64,000 bases of DNA from Bolinopsis microptera (taxonomy: Eukaryota > Ctenophora > Tentaculata > Lobata > Bolinopsidae), in contig NC_087079.1 in assembly GCF_026151205.1 (NCBI RefSeq), forward strand, positions 17,974,945 to 18,038,944, written 5' to 3'. The notes beneath the pieces are model-generated. The model was given only the letters and a program-made list of their open reading frames with translations. It had not been told where the DNA came from and ran no database searches. Below, in pieces: positions 24,401 to 36,400 of this stretch. Made by a program: the position numbers and the translations under genes. How positions within the stretch are numbered: the stretch's first letter is position 1; each line of letters opens with the position of its first letter.

Positions 24401-27400
24401 GTAGCGTACCTTGGTGACACACCGATAAAGTTCCTTGGTCACTGGATTTACGTCAACCTGGGCCAAGATGAGACGAGAGAGCTAATCACCACTCAACTTT
24501 CAGGCCAGCTGGAAAAAGTAGACATGGCGGAGCTCTCTGGACCAAGCAAGTGCTGGATCTACAACCACATGCTAACTAGCAAAGTACAGTGGAATATTAT
24601 GATATACAACCTCCCAGTATCATTCATCCAGACACTAGAGGCTCTTTGTACCAGATACTTGAAGAAATGGCTTGGAGTTACTACTTCCATATCGAATAGT
24701 GTGCTGTACAGATCAAAAGACCACTTTGGACTATCGTTAAAGCAGATCTCCAACCTGTACAAATGTCTACAGGTGTCCAAGGCCTATATGCTGAAGACAT
24801 CGGTTGACCCCAAAGTGAGGGAGATTTTCGAGTACAGAGAAAACACCAACAGAGACAAGAAGAGATGGGACTACACCAAGGAGCTGACTAATAGGGAGAG
24901 AGACCTCTACTTCAAAGAACTGATTGGCTACGTGCAGACCAGGGAAGGAGCCGGTATTGGATTCGGTGATCAGAGGAGGAAGAAGAACAAAAAGGAGCAA
25001 CTAGTGGAGATAATTAAGTCTCTGAAAGAAGAGGAGCTCCTTCAAACTCTCTACGATAAGAGAGTCCAAGGAAAGTTTCTAACCTGGGAGAACACCATGC
25101 AGCTAGACACTGGCTGGCAAAGCCTGCTGTATACCTTGAGCCCCGAGCTGACAAAGTTCCACCTAAATGCCATCCACGACGTTGCAAGTACACCTAGCAA
25201 CCTCCAGCTTTGGAACTACAGCTCCACGAACAACTGTCCCCTTTGTGGGCGTCAGCAGTGCAACCTAAAGCACATTCTAACGTGTTGCCCAGTGTCGCTT
25301 AAACAAGGAAGGTATAATTGGAGACATGATCAGGTGCTCAGGGTAATCGTGCAACCAATTGCAGAGAAGCTGAGGGAGATAAACAGTGCTACCCCAAAGA
25401 CAGAAGTAAAGAGAGAGTGGAGGAAGTTCGTATCCGGAAAAGGAACCTACAGGAAACCCGAAGTACGGCTTACAGAAGAACCTCATCTTCTAGAGGAAGG
25501 TAACGACTGGAAACTAGTGTTTGATGAGGACGAAAGGACAAGACAATTCCCCCAACATATTGTCAACACAGCTCTCAGACCTGATGTGGTAATATACTCT
25601 AACACACTCAGGAAAGTCATCCTGGTAGAGCTGACCTGTGGAAACGAGGAGAACTTTGAGGACCAGAGATCCCGGAAAGAGAAGAGATACGAAGAGCTAA
25701 TGGTGGAGATCGAGACCGCAGGCTGGGAAGGATATCTCTTTACAGTAGAAGTTGGATGTCGTGGATTCTACCACCACACATTACCCCGAATTTTCAACTT
25801 CCTTAACATCACCCGGGCAAAGAAGAAGAGGGCACTTAACACAACAGCGGTGGTGTCCCTGAAAGGTTCCTACACTATCTGGCTTAATCGCTACAACAAG
25901 ACCTGGAGTGACAACTGGCAGCTGGCTGAAAGACCCTGCCCAGTTTAACCCTGATGAACAGCTGAACGTTGGGCCCTTAAAACGTCGTTGAAAGCTACAT
26001 CTGGGGTCGTAAGTCCCAGACATCAGAAGAAGTCAGAGAGTGTAGAAGATTCTGCGTCTGAAAAGACTAGAGAATTGAGGTAAATATAGTTGGTTTGGTC
26101 TATCTGTTTTCGCTCTTTTGAGTGGGTCAATCATATAATTGATATTTTTGAAGTAACTGTGAGGTGTGGAGCTATGATAACATTACCTGGCCTTATATGG
26201 TAGTCAGTGAGTGTTACCGGACCTTTACTGATAGTTGAAATTCGACATATGACGTCATCTAGCGTCATCTAGCGTCATCTAGCGTGAAATATCGCCAGAT
26301 GATGATAGATGACGCTAGATGACGCTAGATGACGCTAGATGACGCCAATTAGCGACATTGTCGCTAAGTGCACGACACCTTTCGAATGTCGCTATCTAGC
26401 GCTATCTAGCGCTATCTAGCGCTATCTAGCGCTATATGACGCTATATGACGCTATATGACGCTAGATGACGCTAGATGACGCTAGATGACGCTAAGCACG
26501 CAGCACTGACGCCAGGCGACAGATAGCGCTATTTTCATAAAAATTCTAGGGACGACATCTAGCGTCATCTAGCGTCATATAGCGTCATCTATCATCATCT
26601 GGCGATATTTCACGCTAGATGACGCTAGATGACGCTAGATGACGTCATATGTCGAATTTCAACTATCAGTAAAGGTCCGTGTTACCATTGTAACATATCT
26701 CAATGCAGGGTCACGTGAGTTAGTGTTGCCATAGTAACACATCTCAATGCAGGGTCACGTGAGTTAGTGTTGCCATAGTAACACATCTTAATGCAGGGTC
26801 ACGTGAGTTAGTGTTGCCATAGTAACATATCTCACTGCAGGGTCACGTGAACGTTTCACCCTCACTGGAAAGGGAGAAAACTAACCTGACAGCTCTGATG
26901 AGCAAGAAGGGGAGTGTCAGCTCTGTTACCTCAAGGTATAATATAAATTAGTGACCCATTAGTGATAAATTTATATTGTATAGTAGTGAATATGGTGGGT
27001 AGGATTCACAATTTCACATTCTAATTCTATTGATAATGTTATTTTTGTTTAAATCTTCATTGATAACATTTGATCTGAACTGTACATGATAGTCTTAGTA
27101 TGTATATTACCTAATATCACCCTTGTAAGTTATTGCTTAATACCTAATACCATGCTAGTAAATTTGTAAGATATAACTAAATCTGTTCTGAACTGGACAT
27201 GGTACTATGACCACCTACTATCTAATACGATCCTGTTATTTTGTAAGATATTATTTAATCTGATCTGAACTGGACGAACAAGGCGTTTCAGACAAAGCAA
27301 GTACTGTCTCTCAAGCGACAAAGCAAAAGAGATAAAGATGAGTTACAGCAGTTACCTAGTGCAGACCTTTGTAAGTCTGACCCAGGCTCTGGTGTTAGCT

Positions 27401-30400
27401 CACCGGGGCGCACATTGGGGGTTGCTTCAGAACATTGCTTCTCAGCTGTGGAGAATTGTCATGGACCTTCACATGAAGATGAAGGTGATTTTATTTTTAA
27501 TAGTTTTGCAGTGATTACGAAAATGGATTGTGTTAAGTTATGTAGACAGTATGGCATTAAAATACAGATAATAGACTCTGTGATGATTTGACCGATTTGG
27601 ATAGATTAAGGGATATTTTGAGCCCTTTAGTATGTTCGCTGGTGTTATTAAAGCGTAGCTAATTATTGGACAACACATAGTTAGTGCATGGTTTATGATT
27701 GATTACTAATTACTATGATTGTGATTCTTTTTGAACATTGTCGTAGAATAATTGTATGTAATTTCTATAAAACGTTTCAGACCCTGCCAACCTCTACAAG
27801 AGAAGCGTTGGGTCTCACTGACCAGGCTATCAATGATCTCACTATTTCAGACCCTGCCAACCTCTACAAGAGAAGCGTTGGGTCTCACTGACCAGGCTAT
27901 CAATGATCTCACTATTTCAGACCCTGCCAACCTCTACAAGAGAAGCGTTGGGTCTCACTGACCAGGCAATCAATGATCTCAATATTTCAGACCCTGCCAA
28001 CCTCTACAAGAGAAGCGTTGGGTCTCACTGACCAGGCTATCAATGATCTCACTATTTCAGACCCTGCCAACCTCTACAAGAGAAGCGTTGGGTCTCACTG
28101 ACCAGGCTATCAATGATCTCACTATTTCAGACCCTGCCAACCTCTACAAGAGAAGCGTTGGGTCTCACTGACCAGGCTATCAATGATCTCACTATTTCAG
28201 ACCCTGCCAACCTCTACAAGAGAAGCGTTGGGTCTCACTGACCAGGCTATCAATGATCTCACTATTTCAGACCCTGCCAACCTCTACAAGAGAAGCGTTG
28301 GGTCTCACTGACCAGGCTATCAATGATCTCACTATTTCAGACCCTGCCAACCTCTACAAGAGAAGCGTTGGGTCTCACTGACCAGGCTATCAATGATCTC
28401 ACTATTTCAGACCCTGCCAACCTCTACAAGAGAAGTGTTGGGTCTCACTGACCAGGCTATCAATGATCTCACTATTTCAGACCCTGCCAACCTCTACAAG
28501 AGAAGCGTTGGGTCTCACTGACCAGGCTATCAATGATCTCAATATTTCAGACCCTGCCAACCTCTACAAGAGAAGCGTTGGGTCTCACTGACCAGGCTAT
28601 CAATGATCTCACTATTTCAGACCCTGCCAACCTCTACAAGAGAAGCGTTGGGTCTCACTGACCAGGCTATCAATGATCTCACTATTTCAGACCCTGCCAA
28701 CCTCTACAAGAGAAGCGTTGGGTCTCACTGACCAGGCTATCAATGATCTCACTATTTCAGACCCTGCCAACCTCTACAAGAGAAGCGTTGGGTCTCACTG
28801 ACCAGGCTATCAATGATCTCACTATTTCAGACCCTGCCAACCTCTACAAGAGAAGCGTTGGGTCTCACTGACCAGGCTATCAATGATCTCACTATTTCAG
28901 ACCCTGCCAACCTCTACAAGAGAAGTGTTGGGTCTCACTGACCAGGCTATCAATGATCTCACTATTTCAGACCCTGCCAACCTCTACAAGAGAAGCGTTG
29001 GGTCTCACTGACCAGGCTATCAATGATCTCACTATTTCAGACCCTGCCAACCTCTACAAGAGAAGTGTTGGGTCTCACTGACCAGGCTATCAATGATCTC
29101 ACTATTTCAGACCCTGCCAACCTCTACAAGAGAAGTGTTGGGTCTCACTGACCAGGCTATCAATGATCTCACTATTTCAGACCCTGCCAACCTCTACAAG
29201 AGAAGTGTTGGGTCTCACTGACCAGGCTATCAATGATCTCACTATTTCAGACCCTGCCAACCTCTACAAGAGAAGCGTTGGGTCTCACTGACCAGGCTAT
29301 CAATGATCTCACTATTTCAGACCCTGCCAACCTCTACAAGAGAAGCGTTGGGTCTCACTGACCAGGCTATCAATGATCTCACTATTTCAGACCCTGCCAA
29401 CCTCTACAAGAGAAGCGTTGGGTCTCACTGACCAGGCTATCAATGATCTCACTATTTCAGACCCTGCCAACCTCTACAAGAGAAGTGTTGGGTCTCACTG
29501 ACCAGGCTATCAATGATCTCACTATTTCAGACCCTGCCAACCTCTACAAGAGAAGTGTTGGGTCTCACTGACCAGGCTATCAATGATCTCACTATTTCAG
29601 ACCCTGCCAACCTCTACAAGAGAAGCGTTGGGTCTCACTGACCAGGCTATAAATGATCTCACTATTTCAGACCCTGCCAACCTCTACAAGAGAAGCGTTG
29701 GGTCTCACTGACCAGGCTATCAATGATCTCACTATTTCAGACCCTGCCAACCTCTACAAGAGAAGTGTTGGGTCTCACTGACCAGGCTATCAATGATCTC
29801 ACTATTTCAGACCCTGCCAACCTCTACAAGAGAAGTGTTGGGTCTCACTGACCAGGCTATCAATGATCTCACTATTTCAGACCCTGCCAACCTCTACAAG
29901 AGAAGCGTTGGGTCTCACTGACCAGGCTATAAATGATCTCACTATTTCAGACCCTGCCAACCTCTACAAGAGAAGCGTTGGGTCTCACTGACCAGGCTAT
30001 AAATGATCTCACTATTTCAGACCCTGCCAACCTCTACAAGAGAAGCGTTGGGTCTCACTGACCAGGCTATAAATGATCTCACTATTTCAGACCCTGCCAA
30101 CCTCTACAAGAGAAGTGTTGGGTCTCACTGACCAGGCTATAAATGATCTCACTATTTCAGACCCTGCCAACCTCTACAAGAGAAGCGTTGGGTCTCACTG
30201 ACCAGGCTATCAATGATCTCACTATTTCAGACCCTGCCAACCTCTACAAGAGAAGCGTTGGGTCTCACTGACCAGGCTATCAATGATCTCACTATTTCAG
30301 ACCCTGCCAACCTCTACAAGAGAAGCGTTGGGTCTCACTGACCAGGCTATCAATGATCTCACTATGAAGCCTATGTATCACATGGCTGACTTCATGTTGG

Positions 30401-33400
30401 ACTATGTTGAGAACATAATCTCATGCAATGAGGTGAGAATACATTAGCGAGCAGTTTGTGAGGTATTAAATAGTGTACTTATTTTAATACTTTAAACACT
30501 TTTAATACTTTGAAAGCTCCTGCTAATACAATCTTTTCGTATCACTTATATAATATGCTTTAAATAATCCCCCTCCCGCTTTAAACACTACTATATACAT
30601 ATATTATACAGTTTGTTCGTAATAGTTTTATTAACCTAATCACTTGATAATAACTTAATGGTTAATTGCAGGATATAGAGGACCCCAGTACGATTGTGGG
30701 TAAACCGGAGGATATTGACGGGGGAGCCTCGCTACACTTCGATAAGTTTGATGACACCTCCTTCGTTCACATAAGATGGGTGCGTTATTTATTAATTAAT
30801 TGTTTAGTTGTAAAGTTGAGGTGTACAATTATGAACCACTTTTATTTAGTGTTAGGTCAAATAAGACAACATTGTTCCTAATTTAAAACACGAAATGAAC
30901 TGCAATTAGTTAACATTAATTAAACTAATCAAAATTAAATTAAAAAAGTAATGAAATATGTTTACTGATGTAACTGATGCTTAATATCCAGATCGAAAGC
31001 CTATTTAACATAAACGTTAAAGCAAAATGAAGTCAAAAATTATTTTAAAAAGGAATTTCGAGAAAATCTGAGCTTTTTGAAAAATCTAAGAACTTTAAAA
31101 TAAAAGTTGAAAACGGTATTCTGATCCTAATCCATCTATTATATTATATTAAAAATCTTAAATTTGTTGACATATTAACATGTTGCACGGTATTGCTGTA
31201 TCACTAGATCATGCCTTTACTGTCAAATCTCAACTCAAATATTTAAAATTAGGACCATTGTAATTAATAAAATTGAATGCACTGAAAGGCGTTCTGATAC
31301 GTTAAATTATTATTAAATGCTAGTGTTCACAGTTTTCTATTTCCTGCCTTTCGTGGATAGTGGATACGTGTGTTTAAAGTTCCTTCTGGGATGTTGTTAG
31401 TTTCATTCCAAGATGTAAGGTTCCTTCTAGGATGTTGAGTTCCTTCTGGGATGTTGTTAGGTTCCTTCGAGGATGTTGTAGGTTCCTTATGGGATGTTGT
31501 AAGGTTCCTTCTTGGATGTTGGGGACCTTCTGGGATGTTGTTATGTTCCTTCTGGGATGTTAGGCTTCTTCTGGGATGTAAGGTTCCTTCTGGGATGTTG
31601 TTAGGTTCCTTCGAGGATGTTGTAGGTTCCTTATGGGATGTTGTTAGGTTCCTTCTGGGATGTTGTTAGGTTTCTTCTAGGATGTTGTAGGTTCATTCTG
31701 GGATGTAAGGTTCCTTCTGGGATATTGAGTTCCTTCTAGGTTGTTGTTAGGTTCCCTCTGGGATGTTAGGCTTCTTCTGGGATGTTAGGTTCCTTCTGGG
31801 ATGTTAGGCGTCTTCTGTAATGTTGAGTTCCTTCTGGGATGTTGTTAGGTTTCTTCTGGGATATCAGGTTCTTTCTAGGATGTTGTTAGGTTCCTTCTGG
31901 GATGTTAGTTCATTCTAGGATGTTAGGTTCCTTCTGGGATGTCAGGTTCTTTTTAGGATGTTGTTAGGTTCCTTCTGGGATATTTGGTCGTTCTAGGATG
32001 TTAGGTTCCTTCTGGGATGGCAGGTTCTTTCTAGGATGTTGTTAGGTTCCTTCTGGGATGTTAGGTTCATTCTAGGATGTTAGGTTTCTTCTTGGATGTT
32101 GTAATCTCTCTTTCTAGGATACAAGATACGTGACTTGCAGATGGTCATCTTTTGAGTCTTGCAGATACTCTGAAATATTGAAATCTAATTAATTGGTGCC
32201 AAAAGACAACGATATTTATTTATTTAGTAATTTGACACTACTTGGGGGTCCAAATTATAGGACCTAAAGTTCCTATTCTTTGGCCAATTTTATATAAATC
32301 TTCAAACTGGTCGAAAGGCCATAAAAGCATTCAGGCTTCAGCCCAGTCAAAAAAGTTTCCATGGTTTATCTCTCACGGTTTTCACGAATCACAGAAAGTG
32401 GCGTTAAAATTGATAATGTTAAAGAGTTAAAGGTTAATCTGTGCATCAAGTTCAAACTTACATTTAAACTTTGTTGATACTCGGTAGGCTAGGGCTATCT
32501 AGCTATGTTTCTGGTGTCCTTAATGGGGTTCTTTTTTTCTGAAAAGGTAAAAGCTCTTAAGGGGGCAGGGGGGGGGGTCTTCATGGAAATTTTCTCAAAA
32601 TCGACTTTTTAGTTGTTTCTGATAGATGGGAGTGATATCTATCAGATGCTTTCAATCCGATAGAAAAATATTGCTCCTAGCAGAAATTATCGCCGGTAGA
32701 AGGTCAGCACTTGTGTGTAATTGTATTGCGCGAGCGATTTTTGATCGCGTGCCCTGAAAATCGAGTCTTAAAATCTATCTTCTCCTACATTTTTTGAGCA
32801 ATCACCCTCAAACTTTCAGGATATGTTCTAGGGATCATTTAGAAGAGATTGTCCAGGCAAAATTTTGAGATAGGCCTTTAAACATTTTTTATTCGATTTT
32901 GAAAATCTTGGACCTGGTTTTTTGACGATTTTTCGAGGTCCAAGATTTTTAAAATCGAATAAAAAATGTTTAAAGGCCTATCTCAAAATTTTGCCTGGAC
33001 AATCCTTTGAGGGTGATTGCTCAAAAAATGTAGGAGAAGATAGATTTTTAGACTCGATTTTCAGGGCACGCGATCAAAAATCGCTCGCGCAATACAATTA
33101 CACACAAGCGCTGACCTTTTACCGGCGATAATTTCGGCTAGGAACAATATTTTTCTATCGGATTAAAAGCATCTGATAGATATCACTCCCCTCTATCAGA
33201 AACAACTAAAAAGTCGATTTTGAGAAAATTTCCATGAAGACCCCCCCCTGCCCCCTTAAGTTAATCATCATTACATACAATATTTTGATTGCAGCGCGTC
33301 ATTTTCGAGAAGACAGAGGTAACCGTAAACTAAATGATTTCTCTGGAATCTTTTGTTTTAGAAATTATCGATTCAAATAAATATCCATGCTTTTTCGTCG

Positions 33401-36400
33401 TAAGCGAAAAATAAAAATGATTTTGTTACTAAATATTGATCCGAAATTGGGGAATAAGAGCTTTTATTAGGATTACCTCATTCGGAAGAACCAATACTGG
33501 AGGAGATATATTGGAGAAGAGTCTTTTGTAAATTCTCTCGCTTGCTTGCCGATCTTGCTGCTCTGAAATTTAACAATTCAACAACTCATTATTACGAATA
33601 ATTGAATGTTTATCGGAGATATTGGTGATAATCTGGTTGATCTATGTCAAAAACTTTATAAAAACTTTCGTTCTCCTTCAGATATTATATAACTCACCTT
33701 CCAGCTTCCTGTATGCGTTGATTTCCATCAGCAGGCAGGGGGGGGGGGAGCTAACTGTATGGACTACATGAAATATTGAGTGGTGGGGGGGGGGGGAGCT
33801 AACTGTATGGACTACATGAAATATTGAGTGGTGGGGGGGGAGCTAACTGTATGGACTACATGAAATATTGAGTTGGGGGGGGGGGGGGGGGGGGGGGGGA
33901 GCTAACTGTATGGACTACATGAAATATTGAGTGGTGGTGGGGGGGGGGGGGAGCTAACTGTATGGACTACATGATATATTGAGTGGTGGTGGTGGGGGGG
34001 GAGCTAACTGTATGGACTACATGAAATATTGAGTGGTGGGGGGGGGGGGGAGCTAACTGTATGGACTACATGATATATTGAGTGGTGGTGGGGGGGGGGG
34101 GGGGAGCTAACTGTATGGACTACATGAAATATTGAGTGGTGGGGGGGGGGGTGGAGCTAACTGTATGGACTACATGAAATATTGAGTGGTGGTGGTGGGG
34201 GGGGGGGGAGCTAACTGTATGGACTACATGAAATATTGAGTGGTGGTGGGGGGGGGGGGGGAGCTAACTGTATGGGCTACATGAAATATTGAGTGGTGAG
34301 GGGGGGGAGCTAACTGTATGGGCTACATGAAATATTGAGTGGTGAGGGTGGGGGGGGGGGGAGCTAACTGTATGGACTACATGAAATATTGAGTGGTGGT
34401 GGTGGGGGGGGGGAGCTAACTGTATGGACTACATGAAATATTGAGTGGTGGTGGGGGGGGGGGGAGCTAACTGTATGGACTACATGATATATTGAGTGGG
34501 GGGGGGGAGCTAACTGTATGGACTACATGAAATATTGAGTGGTGGTGGGGGGGGGGGAGCTAACTGTATGGACTACATGAAATATTGAGTGGTGGGGGGG
34601 GGGGGAGCTAACTGTATGGACTACATGAAATATTGAGTGGTGGGGGGGGGGGGAGCTAACTGTATGGACTACATGATATATTGAGTGGTGGGGGGGGGGG
34701 AGCTAACTGTATGGACTACATGAAATATTGAGTGGTGGGGGGGGGGGGGAGCTAACTGTATGGACTACATGAAATATTGAGTGGTGGGGGGGGGGGGAGC
34801 TAACTGTATGGACTACATGAAATATTGAGTGGTGGTGGGGGGGGGGGGGGAGCTAACTGTATGGACTACATGAAATATTGAGTGGTGGGGGGGGGGGGGG
34901 GAGCTAACTGTATGGACTACATGAAATATAGAGTGGTGGGGGGGGGGGAGCTAACTGTATGGACTACATGAAATATTGAGTGGTGGGGGGGGGGGGGAGC
35001 TAATTGTATGGACTACATGAAATATTGAGTGGTGGTGGGGGGGGGGGGAGCTAACTGTATGGACTACATGAAATATTGAGTGGTGGGGGGGGGGGGGAGC
35101 TAACTGTATGGACTACATGAAATATTGAGTGGTGGGGGGGGGGGGGAGCTAACTGTATGGACTACATGAAATATTGAGTGGTGGGGGGGGGGGGAGCTAA
35201 CTGTATGGACTACATGAAATATTGAGTGGTGGTGGGGGGGGGGGGGGGGGCTAACTGGCAACTTGGTCGTTTAGCTCCGGACAGTCTATGCAACGTCTAT
35301 GCAACGTCCATGCAACAACAAAAGAACCGTCTATGCAACGTCTATGCAACGTCCCTGCACAATGAACACTCTATGCACACTCCCTGCACGGTCAGTCTAT
35401 GCAACGTCTATGCAACGTCTATGCAACGTCTATGCAACGTCCCTGCACAGTACCATATGAACACCGGCTACTAGCCGGCTACTAGCCGGCTACTAGCCGG
35501 CTAGTAGCCACTTTTGTAATAACAGCTCCTCAACTTCACATTACCAACCGGCTACTAACCGGCACTTGAAAAGTGGTCACTAGCCGGCTACTAACCGGCT
35601 ACTAGCCGGCTAGTGACCACAAAGTGGCTACTAACCGGCTACTAAGCGGTCACTAGCCGGCTATTAGCCGAGCTCTAAAGCAGACCTACTAGTAGCCGGT
35701 TCCAAACCGGCTACTAGCCGGCACTTAGAAAGCGGTCACTAGCCGGCTACTAACCGGCTAGTAACCACCAAGTGGCTACTAACCGGTCACTAGCCGGCTC
35801 TAAAGCGGACCTTCTAGTTCCAAACCGGCTACTAGCCGACACTTGAAAAGCGGTCACTAGCCGGCTACTACTAAAAAAATACTGAAAACTGATTACATTC
35901 AATTTCTTCGTGGTGGAGGAGCAGTGTAATTGTTTTTGGGCGCTAGGACGACGCCTTGGGTGGTTACTAGCCGGTTAGTAGCCGGTTAGTAGCCGGCTAG
36001 TGACCGCTTTTCAAGTGTCGGCTAGTAGCCGGTTTGGAACTAGAAGGTCCGCTTTAGAGCCGGCTAGTGACCGGTTAGTAGCCACTTGGTGGTTACTAGC
36101 CGGTTAGTAGCCGGTTAGTAGCCGGCTAGCGACCGCTTTTCGAGTGCCGGCTAGTAGGTCCGCTTAAGAGCCGGCTAGTGACCGGTTAGTAGCCGGTTAG
36201 TAGCCACTTGGTGGTTACTAGCCGGTTAGTAGCCGGTTAGTAGCCGGCTAGTGACCGCTTTTCAAGTGCCGGCTAGTAGCCGGTTTAGAACCGGCTACTA
36301 ATAGGTCTGCTTTAGAGCTCGGCTAATAGCCGGCTAGTGACCGCTTAGTAGCCGGTTAGTAGCCACTTTGTGGTCACTAGCCGGCTAGTAGCCGGTTAGT

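Noticed and set aside
26841-26935. Longer exon 25 starting GHVNVSPSLE
   Set aside because: Open and preceded by CAG, but phase 0 entry does not match the phase 2 end of exon 24; kept only as an alternative.
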